A DNA stretch of 64,000 nt from Isoetes taiwanensis (taxonomy: Eukaryota > Streptophyta > Lycopodiopsida > Isoetales > Isoetaceae). The position numbers were made by a program, and so were the translations under genes. Numbering within the stretch: position 1 is the first letter of the stretch; each line of letters opens with the position of its first letter. The stretch lies in NCBI GenBank assembly GCA_021234155.1, contig JAJEKV010000006.1, positions 5,119,727-5,183,726 on the forward strand. The letters are read 5' to 3'. Positions 49,023-61,345 of this stretch are shown piece after piece. Below the pieces are notes generated by a model. That model was not told where the DNA came from and made no database searches. It worked only from the letters and a program-made list of their open reading frames with translations.

Positions 49023-52000
49023 TCATCTCTCCTCAAACGGTCTTAGTGTTGTTGAGGCTTCTCTCATAACAACTTCTTGCATTTCAACAGACGTTGCTCT
49101 TTTTGGCTGACTGCTTGTTGCTCCAATAGGATGCAGTTCGTGTACAATACCACTTGATGATGTATCTGATGTATCCTCAATGAAAAGTTGAATTTCAGGG
49201 GACTTTTCTTTTCCACGTTCTTCTGCACTAGAACTTGCCCCTGGAGTTGTACCCACGAGAGAAACGCTTATATTCTCATTAGCTCCAGAAGACTCCACAT
49301 CCTTTTTAATTCCTGGAAAGCTTGCCTTGGCTAATTCTCTTAACATTTTTAGTTCGGTTGATTTTGGATCTGCCTTAGAACCTTTTGTCTTCTTCCCTTC
49401 CAGTGGCCGTGGTTTTGCTTGGTTACCTGGTTTTTGACCTGGACTGAATGATGCTATCCTTGGGTCAAACAATGATGGTGATCCAGGATCATAAACAGGA
49501 GAAGTGGTCACTTGAAGCCTTGAGCGCTGTAGGTCAGGTGATGGCGTCATAGCTACAACAGGAACAAAGCCAGTTTGTGGCTCAAGTGGTTGAGGTGTAA
49601 TAAACTTGGACCATTTGGACCGTGGGATGAATGGAAGAAGTAGTCCCTTTGCAAGCATTTTTAGGCCCAACTTAAGTGATTGCTCATCTGAAGGTGCCAA
49701 TCTTAGTAATTGCTTCATCAAAGCATACCACTCATTCATTAGCTGATAGGCAAAGCTTGTTAATAGGAAAGCAAGCATAGCTATGCCTACTCCTTTCTGA
49801 TTATGCCACGGGTGACCTTGTAAAAGAAGCCCAAGTGCAGCTGCAAATACACCAGCTTCAGCTAATAAGGAGAAGGACTCAACAGCCTGCACCCCCCTCT
49901 GTATGTAAGGTTTGGAAAAAATAAGATAAAACAACTGGCTAGCAGTAAGAGCAAATACAATAGAGATCTGGCTCCTTGACTGGTCGAATCGATGATATAT
50001 TCCAAATATAATCCCAAATGCTATTCTTCTTGAAATATCAAGCAATATGTAAGCAGTTCTTATAGATCCAAGCACCCTGTTATGTGGTGGCATAGAAGTA
50101 TCTTCATTTTCGTCATCTGAATGTAAAGCCCGCATCCTTCCAATGCCATTTGATCCACTTTCTACCCATTGGCTAGCATCTCGACCATCCAAAACTATAT
50201 ATCTGACAGGGCCTCTGCGATCTTCGAAAAGTAGACCAAATCTTGGTAGAAATGTGGCAGATACTCCTTCTTTGCGAACCCACTTGCCTATTGCATTCCT
50301 CCCTACTATGATAGCAAGAGCTTTTCCAACCCAAGACGTTTCCTCACTATCTTGTTTGACCTCCTTGTACTGGACGAAAGTTCCCATCAGAACAGCGACA
50401 AAAAGGAAGAGAATGAGAGATAGCAAGAAAGCTGTAGGAATTGCGAGGAGGAGTACACCCACGATTATGCCAGTTGTTGTGGCCCCTGTTACAAGGGAAA
50501 TAAAAGGCAAACTAAAACATTAAACAAATGAAAAAGATCTTGGAAACCAAGAACTTTCATACCTCTGATAACAAATGCAGAAGCCTGGCATAAGCACGGA
50601 AGAGAGAGGATAAGAAAAAACAGCTCAAGTCTTGGTATAGAAAGCGCCCCTCGAATAGAAGTTTTTGTTCTCCATCTCAAAAACTGCAATAAGACTATGT
50701 GCAGAAATAGAAGAGGGCCAACAACAATGACAAGCCAAAACGTATTCCTCTTGAAGTCTTTCCATCTGAAAGTTCACATTTGAGTTAGGACGGAACACAT
50801 TACAAGGTGACAGGTCAATTCCTTACCCAGTATCTCTATCTTTTATGAGATCGCTCAATGACTCCTGTGAACTAGAGCTTCTATCCTGCCACGATAGACT
50901 AAATATCAGTTATTTTCTCTAGAACTAAAACTCAAACAGCTAAAACTCAAACAGCCAGGCTACTCACCACAAAGTAAAACTGATACTCAGAGATGCTAAG
51001 GGGCGGTCCAAACACTGATGCATTTGTTCCAAGTTCTTGTTCCAGAATGTGGTAGTCATGTGGATATACCAGATTCATGTTTCCACTTATTGGATTATTA
51101 CTCCATGATTGATACTCTATAGTTTGGGAAGACTTCTGAACAAGCAAGTTATGCATTCCTTGCTTATTTTTAATAACAGAGCTGCTAGTATCAAATCTAA
51201 AGTCATTCTCAGAAAGCTCATGCTGCTTCTCTGCTGGTAGCTTCGCATGTGGAATTAACCATTTGAGCCCCCTTATAGTTTCACGATATTCAATTGGCAA
51301 ACTTGTTGCCAGCCAGTCTGTTAAAGCAAACACTTGAAGGTGACCAGCCATGCCCTGTATCAAAATGAGGATTAGATCCTGAAACTTTCTAGATGCTGAT
51401 GAATTGGAATATTCAAGAATGCATTATACCAGCAGGTTTCTTGAAGGGTCTGACATAATGGATCCCACAGTCCGGCTGCTAAGTGCCCCTGCTGCTGCCA
51501 AACTAGCTGAAGAAACAGAAAGTGCACCTGAGGCTAAGACTGTGGCAAGTAAGCCAGCATTTGTAAATGAGGAAAGTGCCACGGAAATGGAGGGGGTCGT
51601 ATCTGCAAAAGAAACCAGTTGTTTTTGAATTGGAAAAAAAAAAGTACGAAGGAGATCTGCACCTTATGAAACCTCTAAAGAAGCCTGAAACTAAAAAGAA
51701 TAACTTACAGTGCCTAACATGTATCACATTGGATGCAAAATTTGTATTCCCAGCAATGTCAACAGTCCTATTTTCTTTGACCATAATTGTTGCTATAACA
51801 TCCCTCACAACAAGGATCTCAGCATAATATGTTGTTTTAGTTATTTCTCTGAACCTGAAAGAAACAGGTAAATATGAGGAAATTTTATGCAACTAAATTG
51901 TTAGAAATACAAACTGAGGAATCACCTGCCTTTTCATCCTGCCTCCCAAGACCGTTAATGCAGATGACTGGAAAGAAAACACGGGCTTTGAGAATTGAAT

Positions 52001-53650
52001 CAGTAGAGGCACTAGGCGTCCTTTTGTTTTGGCAGGTGATGTCGTACTGATCTGTACTTCTGGTCTCCTTTGATCTGAAAACGAATCACACAGATGAAGA
52101 AGGAAAACATGACATTATTGTCATTTCTTAGAAAGATCATTTGTTCAAAAGAATTACCAAACATAAAAGTAAGAGGGGTAGTTTCTTGAACAAATGTTCC
52201 AGCTTTGCTAATAATCTTGGTTGACAGAAATGATACCTCCAGTACTGCAACTTTAGATATGTTTGTCAACTGCAAAAGCAGAGATACATTAAGCCCACCA
52301 ATGCACCTGAGAAGCAGAAACACCAGGTCTAAGAACACACCAAGAAAGCAAAACGGTGGTTCCCATGGCTTTTCCGATTGAAAGGTTGAAAGATGCCTGT
52401 AGTTGTCTGGAGACAGCTGCGTAGCTCTTCTGTTGTATTTGTAACTGGTTCACTGAAGTCCAGATAAAGCACAAGGTCACTAAGCTTATTAGTGGTGTGA
52501 ATAGTTCTTGCTTCGTTATTGATGATGACTTGAAAATCTGAAATTCCAGTATATAGATTGACAGTAAATGGGTTTCTATCTGCAGAAAAATGTGTAATGT
52601 AGTTCGTTAGCATCTTAGAACCTTATCATTCATGATAAATTAAATTTCAACTTTCATACCAAAGTGAATAATTGAAGTTGAATTATCACTTCTCGTGAAA
52701 ATATTTCCTGCTGCATCTCTGCAAAATTTTTTAGCAGTAGTGATCACAACCCGGCCTGAAGTTGCATTGGATAAGGTAACCAAGAGGGAATAATGTAATC
52801 CTTGTTTTAGGACCTTGAAAGTTGATGGTGCAACTGTTCCTGGCCCGTAAACAATTAGCTGGAACGGGAAGGAAAGATCCATGCATGTTATCAGAAACTG
52901 CAAGCAAAGAATAGATGAAATACAATTTGGAGTGTGAAAACTTACATCACAGGAAGAACTGTTACAAGCAAATTCTCTAGTTGCATTACATGGCTCCGTG
53001 AAGGTTATATCAACAGTAAGGTTATATGCGTTAGTAAATGCTGGTCCAGCATTGACGACCGCAGTTGGGGGCACGGTATCTGCATTGTGCATTGGTGTAA
53101 AGAGAAAAACAGCTAAGCATTTCGTTATTTAAAAAAGAAAGAAAGAACCAGCTAGAAAGATACATGCAGGTAATGGGCTAAATTGTTTACCGACGATCCA
53201 GCTATATGAAGTAAGAGCTCTCAACCCGGTGGAGGTATTCACGGCCACTTCAAATATATGGATTCCGTCTAAAAGATTCACATATGAGCTCCCCCTGCTA
53301 TCGCAGCTTTGGAAAATGCCTTCATCCAGCTGCAAAGTACTGAATTAATTAACCTTACAAATTCCTGTTGGATCAAATACCCTGCAAATCGTGCTATCAT
53401 GAAGCTCCATCCCAAAGGAAGAATTGCATTGGCGTACCTTGCACAGTATAGAACAATTTCCACACGGATCCTGCCCGGTTTGATCCCTGAACGTGAACTC
53501 AAAACCGGCGCTGGACTCGGAAGAAATATTACGAGGGGTCTTGGTAAAAATAATCTGCAAGCTTTGCTGGGCCTCTACTCTAGAAAAAACGCTTAAAACT
53601 AGAACCAGAATCAAGGCCATGGATCTGCTCCAGCTTATCACTAGCTCCAT
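49023..53650 (-). CDS. Large multi-pass membrane protein with extracellular Ig-like repeats (13 exons, about 1,203 aa)
   Basis: Exons (minus strand): 53650-53438, 53329-53191, 53079-52946, 52858-52660, 52579-52341, 52269-52158, 52074-51930, 51854-51709, 51602-51430, 51354-50968, 50885-50827, 50765-50563, 50485-49023. Phases agree through all 12 introns (total 3,612 nt), so the gene looks intact. Residues 1-27 are a signal peptide (MALILVLVLSVFSRVEA). Residues 30 to about 440 hold bacterial-type Ig-like repeats: CSILCK joined to LDEGIFQSC and LLDGIHIFEV; then DTVPPTAVVNAGPAF, LTVDITFTEPC, KFCRDAAGNIF; then LVLYLDFSEPV. A small-residue hydrophobic stretch lies at 455-490, then a conserved-looking loop (FALTDWLATSLPIEYRETIR). 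About seven membrane helices follow from residue 650 to 900 (WLVIVVGPLLFLHIVLL, IIVGVLLLAIPTAFLLSLIL, VFALTASQLFYLIF and others), then a basic, Ser/Pro-rich cytosolic tail. The layout recalls TRP/FLC-like proteins with adhesion-type ectodomains; this is inference and no channel activity is shown. Intron 7 has a GC donor. Confidence 0.88.
51855..51929 (-). other. Intron 7 with GC-AG splice sites
   Basis: Reading phase between GGRMK-R and FREITKTTYYAE is kept only if the intron starts at AAAAG|GCAGGTG (51929) and ends at TTTCAG (51855). The nearby GT (CAG|GTGATT) would give a stop within six codons. GC-AG introns are a known minor class. Confidence 0.65.
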
Positions 53651-56055
53651 TCTGAGGCATTATTGGTAACGCTTCTTTGTCCGTGCTCGAGACATTTTTC
53701 AATGCTTTTTGCTGTATGATCCTTGCATTCTAGTTCTGGCAGAGCTTGTGAATTAGAGATTGATCTCACAGTGCTGCTGGAGTATCATGTGAGAAATTGG
53801 TGATGAATATGATCATTCTTGCTTACAGCATTGAGTTGTTTAGAAGCCAAGCTTGTGGGGCTCCATTTTCCACCGGAATTGAGCCATTGCGATGAAGCTA
53901 CATCTTCAAATTCTCGTGTCAACAGTCGGGCATTGATTCCAGAGAAAGCATTCATCATAATAATGGAGGCAGACACATTTTTCTGAGAAATCCAACTCCG
54001 GCGCAAGGGAGCTGCCCTGTTTTTCTGACCCGGCATTCACGTTTTCTGCTCTTCCTCTATCCGTGGAAAAATGGGGCACATGGAAATGCGTCCCGCATGC
54101 TGCCGGACGTCCGGCACCGCATTTCAATTTTGCAGAGAAAGTTAGCATGTGCGCGTTCGTACGCCTCCGGTATACTAAAGTGCTACGGACTACTATTTTC
54201 CGACGCGCCATGCTGGCGTGCCAGCTGGAATTCGAGAATATTCCTTATCCAGATTCTGTTTCTGGTATACCAAGGTTTTTGGCTATTCATTTTTTTTCGG
54301 TCGAATGGTCTATTTAATTGTTAGGTAGATAGAGAGACAGATAGATATGTATCTTTACTAATCCTTTTTGCAAAGATTGCTCTGTACGACTAAAACCTAT
54401 AATTGCTTGATCCATGAATTCTTCCATTCTCATTCAATTGAATTCAATGTCTCTCCACACCATATGACAAGCCCCACTTTACCTAACGTCATGGGGGCGA
54501 ATACTGACCCCTTCAAATCCTATAAAATAACTTACTATGTAATATGCCTACTGATCCCTTGCGAAAGAAATACTTCATGATCTTTAATGTTGCATTCATA
54601 TTTGTCAAGGAATGACATCATTCAGTTAGCTGTAATTTGCATACAAACAAAATTAGAGAACTTCAAGCTTATTTAAAACATTATAGAAGATGAATAGAAG
54701 CATAATATTACTGTTAGCTTTGGCTTGGGGGACCCAACTTGTTTTATATATGGTTACTTTAGTCATTTCTTTTGTTTATGGCTTGAATGTTGCCTTGTAG
54801 ATCTGAGAAAGTCTGATTTCTTTTTATCTTAGTTCAGATGATGCACTTCACGTATAGTGCAGGTATTTCTTCCCACCTATCTCCATTATTAAAAGTGGCA
54901 TGACGTTATCGATCTATTCTTGTATGAGGATCAAACTTTAAGAATCTTCATTTGCACTGTGTACATAGGTTGTAACACTTAGCCATATGTTCTCAATAAT
55001 CTTATCAAGGTATTGTGAGTGTGTACATTTTCACTTGATGCGACGTATGTTGGTTGTGGTAATTCTAGCGCTAATTGTGATCCCGGCAGATGGTATCACA
55101 GCCCCTGTTAATTGAAGGTGCTTATTTATACAGCCCGTGGGATATCGTATGGCTGAACTGCGTGATTACATGCTGATTGCATGGGTTTTACCATTTTTTG
55201 TATTTGATTCTATCTAGGAGCGTTTAATTTATTCTATCTTGGTTTTTACCTATTCTTATGAGGTATCCCATTCCAATTTAGCTCAAAGTGGAGAGAAACA
55301 AAATGGTGCGAAAAAATCATCCGACAAAAAAATGCTTCATATCCGTATAAGGAGCCGACGCAGTCATAATTGATTGTGCAATCAACTCTATGATGCTATG
55401 GGTCATAATCCCACAACTAGAATCCCCGCAATGAGGATACGTATATCTTATGCCATCTCAAAGCAAACAACTACCTCTACAAGTTACATCATCAGCGTTT
55501 ATATTTGCACCTAGGACAGCGAGTGGGTAAAGAGGATGCCACACAATTTCATGAACTAACTCACTTGCTAGTCAGAGTTATTGTCAGTTGGAAGCAAATG
55601 TATCTACACAAGTTGTATGGATAAGGGCTCTAATTCTTTCTTCTTCAGAGCAGCAAAAAATAGAATTGCCAATAATGGTATCAACAGAATTGTGGATGAT
55701 GAGAATGAGGACATTTTGGAGGGGAGGGGGAAAAAAATCTTTACAAATAAATACTCTGATTTGTTTAACACTAGACCTGTCCCATGATGCACTATTAAAG
55801 GACATTTTGAAGGTTCACAAAAAAAAAAAATCATATAATCTTAAAACACACAAAAACTACCCAAACGCTTTCTAGAATTCATATATGGCAGTCATGCTTC
55901 ACATGAAAAATACATAAAAATGTATCAGCTCCCATTCTTGTGAGTTATGCTCTATCAAACCCAAGGGGGTCAAGTATCAAAAGCTTTTTGTTCGCGCAAA
56001 GTAAAACTGTCTTGATGAATAGATTTTTTTTATTTCTTTAGTTATAATGTTATTT
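53651..56055. other. Upstream region of the membrane-protein gene and intergenic spacer
   Basis: The first 400-600 bp should hold the promoter and 5' UTR on the minus strand; the overlapping frames at 53785-54211 have no family match and are read as leader. A short GATA/GACA-rich run is at 54,327-54,350. The rest is AT-rich with nothing supported. Confidence 0.4.
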
Positions 56056-57000
56056 TTCTATACGAGATACAGAGCAAGACACAAAAAACCACATCTCAAT
56101 TCGAAGTCTGTGAAGAAGATAGAGCTATTCAAACATGACAGGGTCAAAACTGTCCTCTACCTTCTGAGAACCAGTACTGGTTCCCAGAAAGCAGTTGTGA
56201 TATAAAAATAACAACTTTCAAAAAAGGAGATCAATTTTGAGTTCAAATTTGGCATATAAGTAGTTCACGAGGTCCTCCATCCTATAAAAATATTTGTTGA
56301 GTTTGAATCTGATGTTTTGACTTTTACTTCTATTTTCAATTTTAGGAAATTTATACAAATAGATAGCATTGCTGCATATGACTCTAGGTTGTCCTCCAAA
56401 AAATCACATTGTGAAAGTTTATAAGGATATGAAACCAATGCAAAAACAAGCTCGTGGAAAGAGAAAAAAACATGGTAAAAAAAAATGAAAAACGATATCT
56501 GTACCTGCCCATTACTGGTCCATAGTTCATTCAAAATTTGATAATATCCTTATGTTAGTCCATTTCAAGTTGAGTTTTGGAACACGAGTAGCTCTTGGAC
56601 CACTTTGTTTATAAAAATTATTTATTGTTCATTATCTTGAGGATTGTACTAGAATATATAGCATCAATTATATTATATCTTCCATGTTTGTTCTAGATTT
56701 GTGCCCCTAAGGTGTGACTATACAAAATCACATCCTCAAAATATCTCATATGCAAAAAGAACCAAGGAAAAAAATGAAAAACTTTTACTATAAAAAATCA
56801 AGATCGACCGCTATCTGCAGTCCAGTTGCAGACCATCATTGGTCCAAATGACTGAAAGTTTAAAAATCATTAATGCTGCCACCTAAATCAATTTTGATCT
56901 CGACTTTCACATATAGTTTACCTATATGATTCTCTATAGGATAAAATTAATTGATTAGGTTAGCTTGCATAATCTAAGAGTAAGGTTAAAGCACAAAAAA
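56056..57000 (+). repeat. Diverged tandem repeat, about 330-bp unit, three copies
   Basis: Landmarks recur at near-constant spacing: TACTGGTTCCCA (56.17 kb), TTACTGGTCCATAG (56.51 kb) and TCATTGGTCCAAAT (56.84 kb); CCAAAAAATCACAT (56.40) and CAAAATCACATCC (56.73); GGCATATAAGTAGTTCACGA (56.25), GGAACACGAGTAGCTCTTGG (56.58) and TCACATATAGTTTACC (56.91). Units are strongly diverged. A fourth, weaker copy may extend to about 57.3 kb. Confidence 0.55.
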
Positions 57001-57640
57001 GTGAGAATTTATAGGGTATTTATAACCAATTGGACCTACATGGACTTTCACTTACACCTTTCAAAAATCATGTGATCAAAGCTAAAAAGCCATAATAGAT
57101 ATATGCTCTATACGATTGGTCTCGTGGACCATAAATGGTGATGCATGCTTCTATAAATTAAAACCTTAGAAATAACATGTTATATTAACATGCAACTAGA
57201 GATTTCTATTGCCAAGAAAGGTTTGCATCCATAAAAAATATAATCTTCCTATATATAAAATTACTAGCCAAAAAAAAAAAAGGGAATTTATCTACATTTC
57301 TCGGAATGCTTTTTCCAGCAAAACTACTAGCAAAAAAAACTAGCAAAAAGGCGCAACAGGAGGCTTGGGCAGTTTTAGGCAATGGACATGGTTTTGCATT
57401 TTTTTAGGCTAAATTGTCGAGGAAAGCATGTACATATGTAAAAGAACATTAAACTAGGCATCTAAATAATAAAGGCTGGATTAAAATCATTAAAACTAAT
57501 ATGTTAACCATTGAATAAAATATCTATTTGTAGTAGGCAATTCAATTAAATGGATTTAGATTTCAGAATGTTCATAGGAAGGATGTGTACGTGGCAAGTG
57601 TCTCACAACATTTTTTTTCTTTTTTCCCTTCTTTTTTTAC
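57001..57640. other. Intergenic, AT-rich, no gene seen
   Basis: No supported ORF; several poly(A) runs. Confidence 0.5.
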
Positions 57641-57649
57641 ATAAATTAA

Positions 57650-58390
57650 ACATAAGCCAGATGACCTTCTTCAAGAGTTTCGTGATCAAGCTCAACAGCC
57701 TATGATGCAGCCTCCTCCATGGCATGACACTCTGTATGCGTCATTGAGACCTCCATACGGTCAATTCCTCACTTCAGACTGGCATTCCTCTGGCTCTGGC
57801 TGGTCATGCTGATTGGACCCTGGCACATATCTCTGTAGATCTTTGGTGGGATCCACGTTTCATGCACCGAAATGTATGACATGAAGGAAAAACCTTGGAT
57901 CACAATTGGAATTGGATTCACATTCCAAATGAGCATGTTGGCAGCTTCCTCCTCATGCCGTCTGGGAACTCACACAATTCTTGGAGCGTGCTGCCACATC
58001 CCCTGACCCGGCAGTTCACGGCCAAACAGGTTTTTGTGCTGGCTTGAAGTGCCTTCTTCAATGTTCGATTGCTCACCAACGTCCTATCTATTATTGTAAT
58101 CCAAATGCCAGTGCTGATGCTTTTGATCTCCAGACTTGCCTACTCATTGAATGTCAGTATGTCCCCGTGGAGGCTCACCGTGCTTTTGAAGACATGGCAC
58201 AGTCTGGTTTTCTGATCGAGGCATCACCTTCTATCCGAGTACACACTTCAGATGCCTTGAAAAATTGGCAAGATCTCATCTAGAAATATCACTCTGAAGC
58301 ACGTCCTCACAGCTGGTAAGACGATTTCGACAAGGTTCCTGGTTTTCCTCTCCCTGAATCTGTGCCTGCTTTTCTTTTCTCCGAGTGTTC
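57650..58390 (+). pseudogene. Coding-like stretch upstream of an LTR, unidentified
   Basis: The plus strand has fairly coherent frames: LLQEFRDQAQQPMMQPPP, then a 100-codon frame at 57981-58283 (ERAATSPDPAVHGQTGF, AGLKCLLQCSIAHQRP, YYCNPNASADAFDL, VPVEAHRAFEDMAQSGF), and after a stop DDFDKVPGFPLPESVPAF. It sits where the 3' end of a retrotransposon's internal region should be, just before a polypurine tract. I see no RNase H or integrase motif. It could be gag-like, a captured host sequence or an unrelated exon. Confidence 0.35.
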
Positions 58391-58393
58391 TTT

Positions 58394-58928
58394 GGTGGGG
58401 GAGAGTGTTAGTACTGTGCAGCCAGGCACAGGACTATTCCTCAATACCACGCAGGCCAGAGGCAAGGGACTAGGTCAAGCGTCAGGAAGCAAACTCATGC
58501 CCCTGCCGAAAACTACGCAGAAGTCCATGCCTCAATAAAAGAAGAGAGGATGGCCTCCTGGGAGTTTAGCCTTAACTTGGTAGGATTCCAGGCACTAATG
58601 ACGACACTGCAAGATTCCCTTAAATCATGCATATGATCCAGGAGTTGGTGACTGAAATCTGCCATCTATCTAATCTGGGTCCAAGGCCATTGTACTATAT
58701 ATATCAATAGAGATAGATCTCAAGTTTTTTGATGAGATTTAGCATTGTTTTCTTTCATTCTTCTCGCTTGACGAGAGCTCATGTACTCTTATTGATATTC
58801 AAGGAGTCTTATCGTAGCATATAGTCTCTCTGTGTTTCTGTTTTATTTCTTTCTTTTCGTTCTGATCTCTTTGCAAAATCTCGCGTGTCACTGCTAGGAT
58901 TTGTCTCCTTGATCCAAGGGTCTACACA
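58394..58928 (+). mobile_element. Probable 3' LTR with polypurine tract
   Basis: A polypurine tract GGTGGGGGAGAG (58394-58405) is followed by TGTTAGTACTG (58406). About 520 bp later the block ends ...GGGTCTACACA (58928), giving the TG...CA ends of an LTR. A TATATATATCAATAGAG box lies at about 58,695. No primer-binding site follows, so this is a 3' or solo LTR. The TGTTAG start and purine tract are typical of plant Copia elements; no matching 5' LTR is in the window. Confidence 0.55.
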
Positions 58929-58979
58929 GAGGACTGTCTTGTAGGCAATCCCGAATCCAGACCCTAAACGGGAATCATA

Positions 58980-59202
58980 CCGTCGAGAGGTTATTGATAA
59001 ACGAACTCAGTTGTGTCATCCGGGGCAGTATTGAATTGTCTTATACGATTGTACTGCCAAGGTTTTTCCCTCGAAAACCCTTCAGGGCGGGGGGTTTTTT
59101 AATCATGATAGTACGCTTGCTGCTCTCTTTGTTTGGGTCCCACAGACCAATTGGTCTCCATGGACGATAAAAATACATTCTAATCTATTCTATTCTATTC
59201 TA
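58980..59202 (+). mobile_element. 3' end of LINE- or SINE-like element with (TCTAT)n tail
   Basis: GGTTTTTCCC...GGGCGGGGGGTTTTTTAA, then TTTGGGTCCCACAGACC and GGTCTCCATGGAC (hairpin 59137-59165, GTCC/GGAC outer stem and AGACC/GGTCT inner stem), ATAAAAATACATTC and a (TCTAT)n tail (59184-59202). Same family as the minus-strand copy at 4946-5115. The 5' boundary near the LTR end is uncertain. Confidence 0.6.
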
Positions 59203-60880
59203 GGTCTTTGAAAAATATCATTTTGTGTCCTACTTCAAATCTGCAATGCAATAAGTTCAAATATGAAAATATTAAGCATTTCTTGAATTTTAGCACAATA
59301 CCCTCTTTTTTTATCTGGAATACATGCGACAGAAGAAATATATCTGGAATTATGTACATTTCTGTCATGTTTTTTCTGATATGAAATTCCTTTTCGTAGC
59401 AAGCTCTCCTTTTAAGCTCCTGACGACTTTTCACTCGCTTTTGCCATCTTGTTGCTTCTCTATTCAACAGGTTTCGAGCATTCTATATGAAGCTTGGCAT
59501 CTTGATGACCAAAGAACATTAATGATTGAAGATTTTGCTTTCTAATAGTGTCACATACGGCTTCAAAATAGCTCCAGCTTTTGTTTCCAACTTTCATTTC
59601 AAAGAAGCTTCAAATTTTGTTTATTTTCTTATCTTTTTTCATTTTGATTATATAGTTTGATGATGATGCAGAGTTGCTTCCTTACAAGATCCAAGTAAAT
59701 GTCATATGTCCTAGTTGGATGAACACAACTCCATGCACTCTTCCATCGCTTTCAAGAAATGCAATTCAGTTCAGACCTGATGAAGTTGCTTTTAGTACTC
59801 TTGCATCATATGCAATATATTTTGACTGAAGGCAAACTGATCTACAAGGACACAGACTACTTGTATCAGCATCTGTGCCACATTTTGCAGTGTTTCAAAA
59901 AGTTACTGAAAGAGCTTTAATCTATCAGAATGCAACGATTGCTGCATATCTCATCATGGATATTGTGTGGCAAATTGAAGGTTCTGAAAAATGTACTAGC
60001 TGACATATGTGGTTCCTATCATGTTATGGCACAACATTTAGAAGCTTGAGTCCTTGAGGACCACTCAATGTAAAATACAATTTAAAACCATTGTATCATG
60101 TTTTCAAGTTTGGACATTCAGTGAAGAACCAAGGATGTTTATGATTAAATGTGAGTATTTGATGTTATAGTTGCAGCCATTTTGGATTTCTTTTTTGATC
60201 ATATATGCAGCACGGTCACTCTAAATCTCTCAATCTCTACAAATCCCCTCAATTCACCCGTCTCACCTCTTTGGCAATTTTCGAAACCATAAGCGGAGCC
60301 TCTAAGGGACTTGGATTTCTAATTGGCAAATTAAAAGCATTGTGTTTGGCATGTCTATACAACAAAGGAAGGCTTATCAACTTATAAACTTCCATTATAC
60401 AAGAATATATTTCTAGAACAAACAATGAAAGTATTTTCTCTTTTGGTCTTTGGAGTCCACATTTAATATTAACAAAGCCAGCAACCAAGAATTGCCCATT
60501 AACAATGAATCAAAGTAACTCCTCTTCACATCATTTTGAAATTCTATCAACTCTTTTACCCTCCAACACACATATAACCTTGCTGAGGCCAAATACAATT
60601 TAATTCAATCAACGATTTTATATACATCTCTACAACTTTATGGATGCCTAAAGTCGACAATGTTGGATGTACATCTACAAATCCAAATCTTGCAAATAGT
60701 AGGGTGACCATTAAAAACCATACCACTAGTCATCAGGAATTAAATTCGCTTCAAATTCACATATCTATAGATGAATAAATGAGTGCCGCCAATTGAGAGT
60801 GTCTAACCCTTCAACTGTAATAACTCTCTAACGTTTAGAGGGCATTACACATGCCCAACCATACCTTAGAGCTTCTCAAA
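59203..60880. other. Intergenic, no gene seen
   Basis: AT-rich; only short frames without motifs. Confidence 0.5.
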
Positions 60881-60977
60881 ATCAAAAACCAAAAACCAAA
60901 AACCAAAAACCAAAAACCAAAAACCAAAAACCAAACCCAAAACGAAAACCAAAACGAAAACCAAAACCAAAATCATA
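60881..60977 (+). repeat. (AACCAAA)n heptamer microsatellite
   Basis: About eight perfect 7-bp units (AAAAACC), then degenerate AAAACC/AAAACG units. The heptamer length resembles plant telomere repeats, but the sequence is GGTTTTT, not TTTAGGG. Confidence 0.9.
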
Positions 60978-61301
60978 GCCCAATGCAATGTTGCTATTAG
61001 GATTGGCAATGTTCCACACAGAGTGTTATTCAAAAATGATATCAAATATGTGCAATAAGAACACTTATTTACATAGTTCCAATTTCTTTCTTTCTTTTTA
61101 CCAAGCTAGATAAAAAAATAGGGGTATGGTTGGGAGGCCTTAAATTATAATGTATTTGAATCAAAACTTCATACAATACTATGTATAAAGACGTTATTAC
61201 ATTGTTCACTTACATTTTGTATGTGTCACCAACTTAAACCCTCCAAAAATATATGTAAATTCTTGCAACTTCATCTTCCTCAAAAGAAAAGGTATCGCTC
61301 C

Positions 61302-61345
61302 ATTTTGTTGGGTCCCATAGGCCGATTGGTCTCCATGTTAAATAG
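61302..61345 (+). mobile_element. Short LINE/SINE 3'-end scrap
   Basis: TTGGGTCCCATAGGCC then GATTGGTCTCCATG matches the hairpin region of the elements at 5.0 and 59.15 kb; tail and body are lost. Confidence 0.55.

Noticed and set aside
53785-54211. Overlapping minus-strand ORFs upstream of the membrane-protein gene
   Set aside because: No signal peptide continuity or splice phase into exon 1; read as leader or promoter.
60881-60977. Interstitial telomere
   Set aside because: The heptamer is GGTTTTT, not TTTAGGG, and the array is short; kept only as a microsatellite.
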